A stretch of 64,000 bases of DNA from Vogesella sp. LIG4 (GCF_900090205.1 NZ_LT607802.1:1844215-1908214); one strand, 5' to 3'; positions 27,743 to 39,901 are shown, numbered from the stretch's first letter. Notes: generated by a model not told the origin, from the sequence alone. Made by a program: numbers and translations.

Positions 27743-29722
27743 TCAGAGCGTGAATCGCGCCAGCCTGGCCTGCAGCTCGTCAGCCAGGCGGCGCAGGTCG
27801 CTTACCGCGCTGTTGGCGTGCTGCAGTGAGGCGTCGGTGTCGGCGGTCATGGCGTGGATGTGGCCGACGTGGTGGGCGATTTCATGGCTGGCGCTGGACT
27901 GCGCGGCGGTGGCCTGGGCGATCTCGGTGACGGTGTGCAGGATGCCGCGGTTGTGCTCGCGAATCTGCTCGATGGCGCCGGCGGCGCGCTCGGCCAGGGT
28001 GACGCCGTTTTCCACCTGGCGGATGGCGGCATCCATGCTGTCGGCGGCGCTGGCGGTTTCCTCCTGGATCTGGCGGATGCTGCCGGCTATTTCCACCGTG
28101 GCGCCGGCGGTGCGCTCGGCCAGCTTGCGTACCTCGTCGGCCACCACAGCGAAGCCGCGGCCCTGCTCACCGGCGCGGGCGGCCTCAATGGCGGCGTTCA
28201 GCGCCAGCAGATTGGTCTGCTCGGCGATGTCCTTGATTACCTGCACGATGCCGCTGATCTGTTCGGAGCGGCCTTCCAGGTCGTTCAGCACCGAGCCGAC
28301 GCTGCGGATGGTGCCGGCGATAAGGGAGATCTCGCGGGCGGTGGAGTGCACGCTGTCGGCCACCTGTTCCGCCTCGTCGCCGGCATGGTGCACCGCGCGC
28401 TCGGCCTGGTTGGCCGCATCGGCAATGCGGCTGATGCTGCTGGACAGCTCGGTGACGCTGCTGGCGGTGGAGGTGGCGGCGCGGGCCTGCTGGCCGGAGT
28501 GGGCGCTGATGTCGGTGGTCTTGCTGGCCAGGGCGGCCACGGCATCGTGTACCTGGTGGGTGCGCTCGCGCACTTCCAGCAGCATCTGGCGCAGCGACTG
28601 GCTGAAGCGGTTGAAGGCGCTGGCGGAAGCGCCGATTTCGTCCTGGCCGCTGATGCTCAGCTGGCGGGTGAGGTCGCCGTCGCCGCTGGACAGGTCGGTC
28701 AGCGCATGTTGCAGGCGCGACAGCGGGCTGATCAGCTTACCGAGCATCAGCCCCAGCGCCAGCAGGATCAGCGGCAGGGTGGCCAGGCTCAGCAGCGCGG
28801 ACTTCAGCGTGGCGGCGCGCACATCGGCAAAGGCGCTGTCCAGCGGGATGGACAGGCGCAAGGCCCAGGGCTGGGCGGTGTTGCCCACCGGAACCGGCTG
28901 GATCAGCTGCAGCGTGTTGCCGCTGCGATAGTCGTAGCGCTTGCCGTTGCGGATGGCGTCGCGAGCGGCAGCCGGCAGGCTGGCGTCATTCTTGCCGACG
29001 CCCTGTTTGTCCGGGCCACCCAGCACCATGCCGTTGTTGGCGTACAGCGTCATGAAGCCATCGCCGTAGGGGTGTACGGCGGCAGCGGTTTCCTGCAGCT
29101 TGTCCAGCGCCATGTCGATGCCGGCCACGCCCAGGAACTGGCCGTCGCGGATGATGGGGTAGGACAGGGTAGCCATCAGGATGCGCACATCCTGGTCCAG
29201 GTAGGGCTGGGTCAGCACCGGCTGGCGTCGCGTCTTGGGCGCGGCGTAGTACTCGCTGCTGTCGGCGCCGTCGGCGCCCCACACCACGCCCTCCTTGCCT
29301 TCCTTGCGGTACCAGTACACCCCGGCGCGGCCGGCGGCGTCACTGTTGATCTTGCCCACGTACTCGGCGTCGCGCTTGTCCAGCGCATTGGGCTCCCACA
29401 GCACGAAGATGCCTACGGCGTTGGGGTGGTGTACCAGCAGGCGCTCGGTGGCATCGCTGACGACCTGGCGCGGTTCGCTGGCGCCGCTGCCCGGCAGCGC
29501 CTGCATGGCGGTGGCCAGGCTCTGTACGGCGATATAGCTATGCTCCAGCTGCATGCGCAGCTTGTTGGCCTCGCCCTCGGCCAGGGTGCGGGTTTGCTGC
29601 AGCACATCGGCTTCCGCCTGTTGCAGCGCCAGCCAGCTGTTGAGCCCGGTGATGGCGGCAAAGCCGGCGAGCACCAGCACTGCGGCGCCGATCAGCAGTT
29701 TTGCCTTGATGCTTCTGGCCAT
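27743..29722 (-). CDS. methyl-accepting chemotaxis protein (Cache-type sensor)
   Basis: A 659-residue chemoreceptor. A first membrane helix ([19 protein letters not shown]) is followed by a periplasmic domain of about 270 residues resembling dCache, with [18 protein letters not shown] and [21 protein letters not shown] second membrane helix, HAMP linker and cytoplasmic signalling domain follow. The tip that contacts CheW/CheA is intact ([19 protein letters not shown]). There is no C-terminal NWETF tether. The ligand is unknown; the Cache domain suggests small organic acids or amino acids. It is monocistronic. Confidence 0.93.
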   Translation of the reverse strand: MARSIKAKLLIGAAVLVLAGFAAITGLNSWLALQQAEADVLQQTRTLAEGEANKLRMQLEHSYIAVQSLATAMQALPGSGASEPRQVVSDATERLLVHHPNAVGIFVLWEPNALDKRDAEYVGKINSDAAGRAGVYWYRKEGKEGVVWGADGADSSEYYAAPKTRRQPVLTQPYLDQDVRILMATLSYPIIRDGQFLGVAGIDMALDKLQETAAAVHPYGDGFMTLYANNGMVLGGPDKQGVGKNDASLPAAARDAIRNGKRYDYRSGNTLQLIQPVPVGNTAQPWALRLSIPLDSAFADVRAATLKSALLSLATLPLILLALGLMLGKLISPLSRLQHALTDLSSGDGDLTRQLSISGQDEIGASASAFNRFSQSLRQMLLEVRERTHQVHDAVAALASKTTDISAHSGQQARAATSTASSVTELSSSISRIADAANQAERAVHHAGDEAEQVADSVHSTAREISLIAGTIRSVGSVLNDLEGRSEQISGIVQVIKDIAEQTNLLALNAAIEAARAGEQGRGFAVVADEVRKLAERTAGATVEIAGSIRQIQEETASAADSMDAAIRQVENGVTLAERAAGAIEQIREHNRGILHTVTEIAQATAAQSSASHEIAHHVGHIHAMTADTDASLQHANSAVSDLRRLADELQARLARFTL

Positions 29723-29869
29723 GCTGTCTCTCCGTGTTTAATTTATTTTCTGTCTTTGCCGTTGTTGGTAGCTGTTTTTGCCATTTATGTGCAAAAAATG
29801 ACGAACAAAGTAAAAATATATTAAACACTAAGAGATTGTGCGCAAAGTGCTGCAAGTGCATGTTTAAAA

Positions 29870-29897
29870 AATAAAAGCCCCTTGCGGGGCTTTTGTG
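29870..29897 (-). terminator. intrinsic terminator after murA
   Basis: Stem AAAAGCCCC / GGGGCTTTT; on the minus strand followed by a long T-rich stretch (TTTTATTTTTT). Confidence 0.85.
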
Positions 29898-29915
29898 GTT
29901 TTCCTGCCGAGCAGC

Positions 29916-31181
<1,266 letters not shown>

Positions 31182-31427
31182 TCAGCCTTGTTGTTGCGCC
31201 CACTCTTCGGGGCTCAGCGTTTTCATCGACAGCGCGTGGATTTCCGCACGCATGCGGTCGCCCAGCGCCTTGTAGACGAGTTGATGTCGCTGGACACGGT
31301 TGCGGCCGGAAAATTCCGGGCTGACGATAACTGCATCGAAATGGGTGCCGTCATCGCCGTTGACCTGGATGAAGTCGCAGGACAGGCCGGCGCTGATGAC
31401 GTCCTGAATGTAATTTGCACTAACCAT
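31182..31427 (-). CDS. ibaG: BolA/IbaG family protein
   Basis: An 81-residue BolA-fold protein. The start ATG at 31427 (MVSANYIQDVISAG) matches family length; the longer frame has no ribosome site. The central motif VQRHQLVYKALGDRMRAEIH contains the conserved histidine that helps bind 2Fe-2S clusters with monothiol glutaredoxin. In many proteobacteria ibaG sits between the mla/ABC genes and murA, as here. Confidence 0.92.
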   Translation of the reverse strand: MVSANYIQDVISAGLSCDFIQVNGDDGTHFDAVIVSPEFSGRNRVQRHQLVYKALGDRMRAEIHALSMKTLSPEEWAQQQG

Positions 31428-31502
31428 GGGAATATCCTGTCTGAAAGCGGTATCACGGGCGCCGGGCGGCAGTCTGCGCTGCACCGCGGCGCACTGGGGT
31501 TG

Positions 31503-32258
31503 TTATTGGCGTAATTTGTAGCCGCTGCGCAGCAAATGCAAGGCCCAGCCGGACAGTAGCAGGAAACTGCCACCCACCACGGCCGTGGCCAGCCACGGCG
31601 ATACGTCGGCCTGGCCGAAGAAGCCGTAGCGGAAGCCGTCGATCATGTAGAACACCGGGTTCAGGTGCGATACGGCCTTCCACAGCGGCGGCAGGCCGGT
31701 GATGGAGTAGAACACGCCGGAAAGAAAGGTCAGCGGCATGATGATGAAGTTCTGGAACGCCGCCAGCTGGTCGAACTTGTCGGCCCAGATGCCGGCGATG
31801 ATGCCGAGCGTGCCCAGCACGCCGCAGCCCAGTGCGGCGAAGATCAGCACCCACAGCGGGTTGGCCGGCAGCGGCAGGCCGAACCAGGCGGTAACCAGCA
31901 GCACGCCGCTGCCCACCACCATGCCGCGCACCACGGCTGCCAGTAGGTAGGCGGCGAAGAATTCCAGCGGCGACAGCGGCGGCAGCAGCAGGAACACGAT
32001 GTTGCCGGTGATCTTGGACTGGATCAGGCTGGAGGAGCTGTTGGCAAACGCGTTCTGCGCCATGCTCATCATCGCCAGACCTGGAATCAGGAAGGCGGTG
32101 TAGCTCACGCCCGGGTAGGCTTCCACGTGGCGCGACAGCACGTGCGAGAAGATCAGCTGGTACAACAGTGCGGTGAGCACCGGCGCCGCCACGGTCTGGA
32201 ACGCTACCTTCCAGAAGCGCAGGATCTCTTTCTTGAACAGGGTCATGAAGCCTTGCAT
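31503..32258 (-). CDS. ABC-2 type transporter permease (YadH-like)
   Basis: A 251-residue membrane subunit with six predicted helices and the ABC-2 pattern near SYTAFLIPGLAMMSMAQNAFAN and PLTFLSGVFYSI. It pairs with the ATPase encoded immediately upstream; the start codon and the ATPase stop overlap at 32258. The cargo is unknown for YadGH-type exporters. The gene neighbourhood (ibaG, murA, mla) suggests an envelope role, which is inference. Confidence 0.88.
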   Translation of the reverse strand: MQGFMTLFKKEILRFWKVAFQTVAAPVLTALLYQLIFSHVLSRHVEAYPGVSYTAFLIPGLAMMSMAQNAFANSSSSLIQSKITGNIVFLLLPPLSPLEFFAAYLLAAVVRGMVVGSGVLLVTAWFGLPLPANPLWVLIFAALGCGVLGTLGIIAGIWADKFDQLAAFQNFIIMPLTFLSGVFYSITGLPPLWKAVSHLNPVFYMIDGFRYGFFGQADVSPWLATAVVGGSFLLLSGWALHLLRSGYKLRQ

Positions 32259-33163
32259 CAGTTCTTTGCTCCGTTCATCAGTTCCACGAACACCTGTTCC
32301 AGGTCGGTTTCGTGCACCGACAGTTCGCGTACTTCCACGCCGGCCAGGCGCAATTCACGCAGCACCTCTTCCAGACGGCCGATTTCCGGCAGGGTAAGCA
32401 GCTGGCGGCCGTCGGTTTCGCGGGCCTGGAAGCTTGCGGCCAACGTTGCCGGCAGCGGCGCGGACAGCTTCAGCGCGATCTCGCGGCTGGCACTGCGCGC
32501 CAGCAGTTTGTCCTTGGCCTCCAGCGCGATCAGGCGGCCCTTTTTCATCATGGCGATGCGGCTGCACAGTGTTTCGGCTTCTTCCAGGTAATGGGTGGTG
32601 AGCACGATGGTGTGGCCGGCGTCGTTCAGTTCCTGCACGAAGCTCCACAGGCTCTGGCGCAGTTCCACGTCCACGCCGGCGGTGGGCTCGTCCAGCACGA
32701 TGACCGGCGGGCGGTGCACCAGTGCCTGCGCCACCATCACCCGGCGCTTCATGCCACCGGACAGCGCGCGCATATTGGTGGCGGCCTTGTCGGTGAGGCC
32801 GAGCTTGAACAGCAGCTCGTCGATCCAGGCGTCGTTATTGCGGATGCCGAAGTAGCCGGACTGGAAGGTGAGGGTCTCGCGTACGGTGAAGAACGGGTCG
32901 AACACCAGTTCCTGCGGCACCACGCCCAGCTTCATGCGCGCGGCGCGGGTGTCGCTCACCGCATCGTGGCCCATGATGCGGATGCGGCCGCTGTCCGGGC
33001 GGGACAGGCCGCCCATGGCGGAAATCAGCGTGGTTTTGCCGGCGCCGTTGGGGCCGAGGAGGGCGAAGAACTCGCCGTGTTCTACAGTAAAGCTGATGTC
33101 ATCCAGGGCCTGCAGCGTGCCGAAACGCTTGCTGACCGACTCGATGCTGATCGCGTGGCTCAT
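32258..33163 (-). CDS. ABC transporter ATP-binding protein (YadG-like)
   Basis: A 301-residue ATPase. Walker A is GPNGAGKTT (37-45), the signature is LSGGMKRR, and Walker B is VIVLDEPTAGVD with the switch histidine in LTTHYLEEAE. A C-terminal extension of about 80 residues is typical of DrrA/YadG-type exporters. It energises the ABC-2 permease encoded next, with which it overlaps. Confidence 0.92.
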   Translation of the reverse strand: MSHAISIESVSKRFGTLQALDDISFTVEHGEFFALLGPNGAGKTTLISAMGGLSRPDSGRIRIMGHDAVSDTRAARMKLGVVPQELVFDPFFTVRETLTFQSGYFGIRNNDAWIDELLFKLGLTDKAATNMRALSGGMKRRVMVAQALVHRPPVIVLDEPTAGVDVELRQSLWSFVQELNDAGHTIVLTTHYLEEAETLCSRIAMMKKGRLIALEAKDKLLARSASREIALKLSAPLPATLAASFQARETDGRQLLTLPEIGRLEEVLRELRLAGVEVRELSVHETDLEQVFVELMNGAKN

Positions 33164-33210
33164 GCGGTGATCTGGCTGTCAAAGCGGGAAAGCCCGGCAG
33201 TATACGCGAA

Positions 33211-33858
33211 TCAGTCGTTGCCTGCAGGAGCGTCAAGCCAGCAGTTGTCCTGGAAAATCCCGACAAAATAAGGGCTTAACAGCTTGGTGATATGTTGCTG
33301 AACAGTGTTGTCTTCGATATTGATCATCCAGCTGTGGCAAAGCCCGCCATACAGCGAGTGCAAACCCAGTGCCGCCAGTTGCGGCTGGACGCCGGCGCGC
33401 AGCTGGCCGGCGGCCGCGGCCTCCTCCAGTACCTGCTGCAGCTTGGCTTGTTTTTCCAGGTTCCAGCTGATCTGTTCCAGCAGCAGCGGCGCCATTTCGC
33501 CCACCTGTTCGCAGCCGATATGGTGGATGGCGCAGATGCGGCGCATGCGCTCGTTGTTGTGCACCAGATCGAACAGGGCCAGGGCGTGGCGCCATAGCCG
33601 GGCGGCCGGGGTATAGCGCCGGTCATGCAGCGCGACCTCCATGGCTTGCAGCTCGGGCTTGATGCGGTCGCAAATGGCGGTGAACAGGTCCAGCTTGTTG
33701 GCAAAGTGCCAGTAGATGGCGCCGCGGGTCAGGCCGGCTGCCGCGGCGATTTCGGCGAGCGAAGTCGCCGCCACGCCCTGTTCGTGGAACACGCGCTCGG
33801 CGGTATCCAGCAGCAGGTGGCGGGTCAGTTCAGCTTCTTCTCTAGTCTTGCGGGCCAT
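33211..33858 (-). CDS. acrR: TetR-family repressor of the RND efflux operon (AcrR-like)
   Basis: A 215-residue TetR/AcrR regulator. The start is the ATG at 33858 (MARKTREEAELTRHLLLDTA), the family start. The helix-turn-helix is SLAEIAAAAGLTRGAIYWHFANK near 33-55, nearly the AcrR/TtgR consensus. The C-terminal domain would bind hydrophobic drugs. It is divergent from the efflux operon and separated from it by a palindromic operator at 33927-33950 that closely matches the E. coli AcrR box. Confidence 0.9.
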   Translation of the reverse strand: MARKTREEAELTRHLLLDTAERVFHEQGVAATSLAEIAAAAGLTRGAIYWHFANKLDLFTAICDRIKPELQAMEVALHDRRYTPAARLWRHALALFDLVHNNERMRRICAIHHIGCEQVGEMAPLLLEQISWNLEKQAKLQQVLEEAAAAGQLRAGVQPQLAALGLHSLYGGLCHSWMINIEDNTVQQHITKLLSPYFVGIFQDNCWLDAPAGND

Positions 33859-34161
33859 GATGGTGACAGGGTTTTTGCGGCGGGCGTAAGCATAGCGCAA
33901 AGCGTGCTTCGTGCTGCCGACAGATTTACATACGTACGTGAATGTATGTATTATTCGCCATTATTGCCAAGCTGCCAATGTCCTTTTTGTCACTACCGAC
34001 CCCCACTGGCTAGTGATATGTTCCTGGCATTGTGAATGCCAGTGTGGCACTGGCCATTATCTGCACTAGTTTGAACAAGACGGCTTCGCCGCAGCGACAG
34101 ACTCCGTACACACCGATTCAACAAAAGCAATATCAGGACCCTCACCATCAAGGAGCCTTAC
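33859..34161. other. divergent regulatory region of acrR and the RND operon
   Basis: A 303-bp region without a gene. It carries the AcrR-type operator (33927-33950) and an overlapping plus-strand promoter candidate; the rest up to the ribosome site AAGGAG (34149-34154) shows nothing I recognise. Confidence 0.7.
33925..33954 (+). promoter_or_regulatory. AcrR-type operator overlapping a sigma-70 promoter
   Basis: The 24-bp operator 33927-33950 begins TACATAC and ends ATGTATGTA with GTGA near the centre. From memory of the E. coli AcrR box it matches at about 21 of 24 positions. A -35 TTTACA (33925-33930) and a -10 TATTAT (33949-33954), spaced 18 bp, overlap it, so repressor binding should block transcription of the efflux genes. 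Confidence 0.8.
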
Positions 34162-35334
34162 GTGATAACCATCAAGCCCCTACACACGCTTGCCCTTGTG
34201 CCGCTGGCCGTGCTGTTGGCCGCATGCGGCCAACAGCAGGCACAGCATGCCGGCATGGGCGGCAACATGCCACCGATGCCGGTGACCACCGTGGCCATGC
34301 AGCCGGCGGACGTGCCGGTAAGCGCCGAATACGTGGCGCAGACCAGCGGCTCGCGCGAAGTGGAAGTACGCGCCCGCGTGTCCGGTATCCTGCAAAAGCG
34401 TACCTATACCGAAGGTTCGGCGGTGAAGGCCGGCGACCTGCTGTTCCAGATCGACCCGGCGCCGTACCTGGCGGCGGTAGAGCAGGCCGATGCCTCGCTG
34501 AAGCTGCAGGAGGCCAACCTGATCCGTGCACAGCAGGATTACGACCGGGTACTGCCGCTGTTCAAGGAAAACGCCGTCAGCCAGAAAGACCGCGACGATG
34601 CGGTGGCTGCGCTGGCCACCGCCAAGGCGTCGGCCGCGGCCGCGCGTGCGGCGCTGAAGACCGCGCAGATCAACCTGGGTTACACCCGCGTCACCGCGCC
34701 GATTTCCGGCGTCACCAGTGCCGAGGTGCGTTCCGAGGGCAGCCTGGTGCAGTCGGGCGAAGGCACGCTGCTGACCAAGATCTCGCAGCTGGAGCCGATC
34801 TACGTGAAGTTCTCGCTGTCCGACAACGACCTGCTGAAGAGCCAGAATCTGGTAGCCAGCGGCAAGCTGCGCCTGCCGCCGGGCGGCCACTACCGCGTGG
34901 CGCTGAAGCTGCCGGACGGCAGCCTGTATGACCGCGAAGGGGTGATCGATTTCGCCGACCGCGTCATCGACCCGGCTACCGGCACCTCGGCTACCCGTGC
35001 CACCTTCGCCAACCCGAAAGGCGTGCTGCGTCCGGGCCAGTTCGTGCGCGTGCAGCTCAAGGGCGCCACCCGCGTCGGCGCACTGGTGGTGCCGCAGCAG
35101 GCGGTACTGTCCACCCAGCAGGGCAAGATGGTGTGGGTAGTGGGCAAGGACAACAAGGTGGAGCCGCGTCCGCTGCAAGTGGCGGACAGCACCGCCGTCA
35201 GCGGTGGTTTCATCGTGGAGAGCGGCCTGAAAGCGGGTGACCAGGTGATCGTGGACAACCTGATCAAACTGCGTCCGGGCGCGACCGTTGCACCGCACGC
35301 CGGCCAGGCCGCTCCGGCCCCGGCGCAGGGTTAA
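34162..35334 (+). CDS. acrA: RND efflux periplasmic adaptor lipoprotein (AcrA/MexA family)
   Basis: A 390-residue membrane fusion protein linking the inner-membrane pump to the outer-membrane channel. Translation starts at GTG (34162) after a strong AAGGAG. The signal peptide ends in lipobox LLAAC with the lipidated Cys at 22. A biotinyl-lipoyl-like half-motif (VRARVSGILQKRTYTEGSAV), a coiled-coil hairpin rich in Ala/Gln, a beta-barrel and a membrane-proximal domain (QGKMVWVVGKDNKVEPRPL) follow. The codons of the lipobox lie inside a perfect palindrome made from two GTTGGCCGCA words. Confidence 0.93.
   Translation: MITIKPLHTLALVPLAVLLAACGQQQAQHAGMGGNMPPMPVTTVAMQPADVPVSAEYVAQTSGSREVEVRARVSGILQKRTYTEGSAVKAGDLLFQIDPAPYLAAVEQADASLKLQEANLIRAQQDYDRVLPLFKENAVSQKDRDDAVAALATAKASAAAARAALKTAQINLGYTRVTAPISGVTSAEVRSEGSLVQSGEGTLLTKISQLEPIYVKFSLSDNDLLKSQNLVASGKLRLPPGGHYRVALKLPDGSLYDREGVIDFADRVIDPATGTSATRATFANPKGVLRPGQFVRVQLKGATRVGALVVPQQAVLSTQQGKMVWVVGKDNKVEPRPLQVADSTAVSGGFIVESGLKAGDQVIVDNLIKLRPGATVAPHAGQAAPAPAQG
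34211..34238. repeat. 28-bp perfect palindrome of two abutting GTTGGCCGCA words inside acrA
   Basis: GTTGGCCGCA at 34215-34224 directly abuts TGCGGCCAAC at 34225-34234; the symmetry extends four bases further on each side. It encodes the LLAACGQQ lipobox region. Confidence 0.88.
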
Positions 35335-35352
35335 GGCGGGGGAACCGACACC

Positions 35353-38300
35353 ATGTTTTCTGCCTTTTTCATTCGTCGGCCGATCTTCGCCTCGGTATTG
35401 TCCATCGTCATCGTGCTGGCCGGCTTCTTCGGCATGCGCTCGCTGCCGATCGAGCAGTACCCGCAGATCGTGCCGCCATCGGTGGCGATTACCACCGCTT
35501 ACCCGGGCGCTTCCGCCGAAGTGATCGCCGAAACCGTGGCTTCGCCACTGGAGCAGGCCATCAACGGCGTGGACGACATGCTGTACCTGCAGTCGTCCAG
35601 CTCCAGTAACGGCCGGCTCACGGTAACGGTCACTTTCAAGATCGGCACCAACCCCGACCAGGCCGCCATCAACGTCAACAACCGCGTGCAGTCGGCACTG
35701 TCCTCGCTGCCGGAAGAAGTGCGGCGCCAGGGCGTGAACGTGCGCAAGCAGGCGGCCACCTTCCTGCAGGTGGTGGCGCTGTATTCGCCCGACCAGCGTT
35801 TCGACACCCTGTTCATGAGCAACTATGCGCTGCTGAACGTGGTGGACGAGCTCAAGCGTATTCCGGGTGTGGGCCAGGTGACCAACTTTGCCGGCCAGGA
35901 CTACGCGATGCGTATCTGGCTGAAGCCGGATCGTCTGGCACAGCTGGGCATGACGCCGACCGACGTGGCCAAGGCGATCCGCGAGCAGAACGCGCAGTTC
36001 GCGGTGGGCAAGATCGGCGCCACGCCGACCGAAGGCAAGCCTGACTTCACCTACACCATCACCACCAAGGGCCGCTTCACCGACGTGGCCGAGTTCGAGA
36101 ACATCATCCTGCGTGCCGGCAGCGAAGGCGCCAAGGTACGCTTGAAGGATGTGGCTCGGGTGGAGCTGGGGGCGCTGTCCTACGACTTCTTCGGCCGCTA
36201 CAACGGCAAGTCGACCATCCCTATCGGTATCAACCTGGCGCCGGGCGCCAACCAGCTGGATACCGCCAAGGCGGTGGAAGCCAAGATGGCCGAGCTGTCC
36301 ACCCGCTTCCCGCAGGGTCTGTCCTACGTGATTCCGTATGACACCACCCGTTTCGTGGAAGTGTCGATTCACGAGGTGGTGCAGACGCTGTGCGAGGCGA
36401 TGATCCTGGTATTCGCCGTGGTGTACCTGTTCCTGCAGAACTGGCGCGCCACGCTGATTCCTGGCCTGGCGGTGCCGGTGTCCATCATCGGTACCTTTGG
36501 CGGCATGTATCTGCTGGGCTATTCCATCAACACGCTGACGCTGTTTGGCATGGTGCTGGCCATCGGTATCGTGGTGGATGACGCCATTGTGGTATTGGAG
36601 AACGTCGAGCGCATCATGATGCAGGAGGGCAAGCCACCGTACGAGGCCACCCTGCAGGCAATGAAGGAAGTAAGCGGCCCGGTAGTGGCCATCGTGCTGG
36701 TGTTGTGTGCGGTGTTCATCCCGGTGGCCTTCCTTGGCGGTATCGCCGGCGAGATGTATCGCCAGTTCGCCATCACCATTGCCATTTCGGTAACCATTTC
36801 CGGCATCGTGGCGCTGACGCTGACCCCGGCCCTGTGCGCGCTGATGCTCAAGCCGGAGCACCAGCACAGCAACCGCTTCTTCGATGCGTTCAACCACCTG
36901 TTCGAGCGCCTCACCGGCCGTTACAGCCGTGGCGTGGCCTTCCTGCTGCGCCGCGCGGTGCTGGCCATGATGATCTTCGGTGTGCTGATCGGTGCTTCGG
37001 TATGGCTGTTCAAGCTGGTGCCGACCTCGCTGGCGCCGGATGAAGATCAGGGTTACATCATTGCTGCCACCATCCTGCCGGACGGCGCGGCCATCAACCG
37101 CACGCTGGACGTGATGAACCGCTTCGACAAGCAGATTGCGGCCAACCCTGCGGTGAAGGACGTGATGAGCTTTGCCGGCTTCGACATTCTGTCCGGTTCC
37201 AACCGCAGCAACACCGGCGTGACCTTCATCACCCTCAAGCCATGGGACGAGCGCAAGACGCCTGGCCTGTCGGCGCAGGCAGTGGTGGGGGACGTGTTCG
37301 GCAAGGGCATGCGCGTACCGGAAGGCCTGGTACTGGCATTCAACCCGCCGCCGATCTCCGGCATGTCGTCCACCGGCGGTTTCGAAGCCTATCTGCAGAA
37401 CCGTGCCGGTGCATCGGCCGGCGACCTGGCTGGCATGGCGCAGAAGCTGATGCTGGCGGCCAGCAAGCGGCCGGAACTGGCCGGGGTGCAGACCACCTTC
37501 TCCGCCAACGTGCCGCAGCTGAACGTGAAGCTTGACCGCGACAAGGCCAAGGCGCTGGGTGTGGCGGTGAGCGATGTGTTCGATGCCATGAGCAGTACCT
37601 TCGGCTCGCTGTACGTTAACGACTTCAGCAAGTTCGGCCGCATCTTCACCGTGCAGCTGCAGTCCGAGGCGGCCTACCGCAGCAGCGTGTCCGACATGGC
37701 CAATGTGTTCGTGCGTTCCAGCAGCGGGCAGATGGTGCCGCTGACTTCGCTGGTGACAGTGGAGCAGACCACCGGTCCGGAGATCGTCGAGCGCTTCAAC
37801 GCCTTCCCGGCAGCCAAGTTCGTGGGCGGCCCGGCACCGGGCTACAGCTCGGGCCAGGCGCTGGCGGCCATGGAGCAGGTGGCGCAGGAAGTGCTGCCGG
37901 AAGGCTACACCCTGGCGTGGACCGGTTCGGCGTTCCAGGAAAAATCCACCGGCGGTTCGTCCTCCATGGTGTTCGTGGTGGCGCTGATCATGGTGTTCCT
38001 GATCCTGGCGGCGCAATATGAGCGCTGGAGCCTGCCGATTGCGGTGCTGACCGCGGTGCCGTTCGCGGTGTTCGGCGCGCTGCTGGCAACCTGGCTGCGC
38101 GGCCTCGCCAACGACGTGTACTTCCAGGTGGCGCTGGTGACGCTGATCGGTCTGGCGGCCAAGAACGCGATTCTGATCGTGGAATTCGCGGTACTGAAGA
38201 TGGAGGAGGGCATGAGCCTGTCGCAGGCAGCCATTGAGGCGGCCAAGCTGCGCTTCCGCCCCATCGTGATGACCTCGCTGGCCTTCATTCTGGGTTGTGT

Positions 38301-38481
38301 GCCGCTGGCCATCTCCAGCGGTGCCGGCTCCGCCAGCCGCCATGCCATCGGTACCGGCGTGATCGGCGGTATGTTGGCCGCAACCTTTATTGCCGCGCTG
38401 TTCATCCCGCTGTTCTTCAAACTGATCATGCAACTGAGCCAAGGCAAACAGAAAAAGGAAGGAGCCGAGCATGAAGCCTAA
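35353..38481 (+). CDS. acrB: RND multidrug efflux pump, inner-membrane transporter (AcrB/MexB family, HAE1)
   Basis: A 1042-residue proton-driven pump, the usual HAE1 length. It starts [20 protein letters not shown] with the first membrane helix. The proton-relay aspartates are D409-D410 in [14 protein letters not shown], and the helix-10 lysine is in [13 protein letters not shown]. Two large periplasmic loops carry the drug pockets. It starts 18 bp after acrA and overlaps the outer-membrane channel gene by 11 bp. Confidence 0.96.
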   Translation: MFSAFFIRRPIFASVLSIVIVLAGFFGMRSLPIEQYPQIVPPSVAITTAYPGASAEVIAETVASPLEQAINGVDDMLYLQSSSSSNGRLTVTVTFKIGTNPDQAAINVNNRVQSALSSLPEEVRRQGVNVRKQAATFLQVVALYSPDQRFDTLFMSNYALLNVVDELKRIPGVGQVTNFAGQDYAMRIWLKPDRLAQLGMTPTDVAKAIREQNAQFAVGKIGATPTEGKPDFTYTITTKGRFTDVAEFENIILRAGSEGAKVRLKDVARVELGALSYDFFGRYNGKSTIPIGINLAPGANQLDTAKAVEAKMAELSTRFPQGLSYVIPYDTTRFVEVSIHEVVQTLCEAMILVFAVVYLFLQNWRATLIPGLAVPVSIIGTFGGMYLLGYSINTLTLFGMVLAIGIVVDDAIVVLENVERIMMQEGKPPYEATLQAMKEVSGPVVAIVLVLCAVFIPVAFLGGIAGEMYRQFAITIAISVTISGIVALTLTPALCALMLKPEHQHSNRFFDAFNHLFERLTGRYSRGVAFLLRRAVLAMMIFGVLIGASVWLFKLVPTSLAPDEDQGYIIAATILPDGAAINRTLDVMNRFDKQIAANPAVKDVMSFAGFDILSGSNRSNTGVTFITLKPWDERKTPGLSAQAVVGDVFGKGMRVPEGLVLAFNPPPISGMSSTGGFEAYLQNRAGASAGDLAGMAQKLMLAASKRPELAGVQTTFSANVPQLNVKLDRDKAKALGVAVSDVFDAMSSTFGSLYVNDFSKFGRIFTVQLQSEAAYRSSVSDMANVFVRSSSGQMVPLTSLVTVEQTTGPEIVERFNAFPAAKFVGGPAPGYSSGQALAAMEQVAQEVLPEGYTLAWTGSAFQEKSTGGSSSMVFVVALIMVFLILAAQYERWSLPIAVLTAVPFAVFGALLATWLRGLANDVYFQVALVTLIGLAAKNAILIVEFAVLKMEEGMSLSQAAIEAAKLRFRPIVMTSLAFILGCVPLAISSGAGSASRHAIGTGVIGGMLAATFIAALFIPLFFKLIMQLSQGKQKKEGAEHEA

Positions 38482-39853
38482 ACACGCCCTGATGCCGCTA
38501 ATGGTGGCGCTGGCGCTGTCCGGCTGCGCCGCGGTCGGCCCGGATTACCAGCGCCCGGCGCTGGAGTTGCCGGCCGGCCAGCAGGTGGCCAAGGTGGATG
38601 CCCGCTGGTGGCAGAGCTTTGGCGATGCCCACCTCAACGCGCTGATCGACGAAGCGCTGCAGTACAACCGCGATCTGCGCCAGGCTGGCGCCCGCGTCGA
38701 GGAGGCTGCCGCCTCGCTGGACAGCGCACGTGCCAGCCGCCTGCCGCAAGTCACCGCCAATGCCGGTGCCGCCCGTGCCCGTACCTCGCAGTACAGCAGC
38801 GGGGCCGGCGCCATCGGCGACCAGTACAGCGCCTCGCTGAATGCCAGCTGGGAGCTGGATCTGTGGGGCAAGCTGTCGCGCCAGCGCGAAGCGGCTGCGG
38901 CCAACCTTGCGGCCAGCGAGTACGGCCTGGATGCGGTGCGGCTGTCGCTGGCCGCACAGGTCAGCGATGCCTACTTCCAGCTGCTGGCCTTCGATAGCCA
39001 GCTGGCGGCGGCGCAGGCCACGCTGAAGGGGCGCGAGGACAGCTTCACGCTGCGCCAGAAGCGCTTCAACGGCGGCATGACTTCCGAGCTGGAACTGAAG
39101 CAGGCCGAGGCCGAGCTGGCTGCCGCGCAGGCGGCGGTGCCCAAGCTGGCGCAGGCGGTGGACAAGAGCGAGCATGCGCTGGCGGTGCTGGTGGGGCGTT
39201 CGCCGCGCCAGCTGATGCAGCAACCGGTGCGTGGCCAGCTGCAGGACAGCCTGGTCGAGGTGCCCTCGGTGCCAGCCGATCTGCCGTCCGACCTGCTGCT
39301 GCGCCGCCCGGATATCGCGGTGGCCGAGCAGCAGCTGATCGCTGCCAACGCCCGCATCGGCGTGGCACGTGCTGCCTACTTCCCCAGCATCGGCCTGTCT
39401 GCCGGCATCGGCAGCGAAAGCTTCAAGCTGTCGCAGTTGTTCAGCGGCCCGGCGCAGATGTGGAGTTTTGCCGGCAACCTGGCCGCGCCGATCTTCAATA
39501 ACGGCGCCATCGCCGCCGACGTTTCCGCCGCCACTGCGCGGCAGAAGCAGGCGCTGGCCGGTTACGAGAAGGCGGTGCAGTCGGCCTTTGCCGACACCCT
39601 GGATGCGCTCACCGCAGTGCGTAGCAGCCGCGAAACTGAGCTGGCCCAGCGCAAGCAGCTGGATGCCGTGCGCGAAGCGTTCCGCCTGGCGCGGCTGCGC
39701 TACGACAACGGCTACAGCAGCTATCTGGAAGTACTGGATGCCGAGCGCAGCGTGTTCCAGCTGGAGCAGTCGCTGGCCGACGCCCGCCTGGCACGGCTGC
39801 AGGCAGCGGTCGGGCTGTATACCGCCCTGGGCGGCGGCTGGCAGGGTAACTGA
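38471..39853 (+). CDS. oprM: RND efflux outer-membrane channel lipoprotein (OprM/NodT family)
   Basis: A 460-residue TolC-fold lipoprotein with lipobox ALSGC (lipid Cys at 19) and the typical start [15 protein letters not shown]. It has two repeats of the outer-membrane efflux domain, with [17 protein letters not shown] in the first and SLNTSRELDxF-type residues replaced by [15 protein letters not shown] in the second. It completes the tripartite pump. It overlaps acrB by 11 bp and ends at a good terminator. Confidence 0.93.
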   Translation: MKPKHALMPLMVALALSGCAAVGPDYQRPALELPAGQQVAKVDARWWQSFGDAHLNALIDEALQYNRDLRQAGARVEEAAASLDSARASRLPQVTANAGAARARTSQYSSGAGAIGDQYSASLNASWELDLWGKLSRQREAAAANLAASEYGLDAVRLSLAAQVSDAYFQLLAFDSQLAAAQATLKGREDSFTLRQKRFNGGMTSELELKQAEAELAAAQAAVPKLAQAVDKSEHALAVLVGRSPRQLMQQPVRGQLQDSLVEVPSVPADLPSDLLLRRPDIAVAEQQLIAANARIGVARAAYFPSIGLSAGIGSESFKLSQLFSGPAQMWSFAGNLAAPIFNNGAIAADVSAATARQKQALAGYEKAVQSAFADTLDALTAVRSSRETELAQRKQLDAVREAFRLARLRYDNGYSSYLEVLDAERSVFQLEQSLADARLARLQAAVGLYTALGGGWQGN

Positions 39854-39871
39854 CGCCGTTTGCAGCAAAGA

Positions 39872-39901
39872 CAAGGCCACCGCATTGCGGTGGCCTTTTG
39901 G
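39872..39901 (+). terminator. terminator after oprM
   Basis: Stem AAGGCCACCGCA / TGCGGTGGCCTT then TTTGG. A 24-base block of this stem-loop (39878-39901) recurs exactly at 40042-40065. Confidence 0.82.

Noticed and set aside
34180..38472. Very long minus-strand open frame (about 1430 codons) antisense to acrA-acrB
   Set aside because: It mirrors the acrAB reading frames in high-GC DNA, has His/Gln/Arg-rich low-complexity translation and no recognisable domain or ribosome site.
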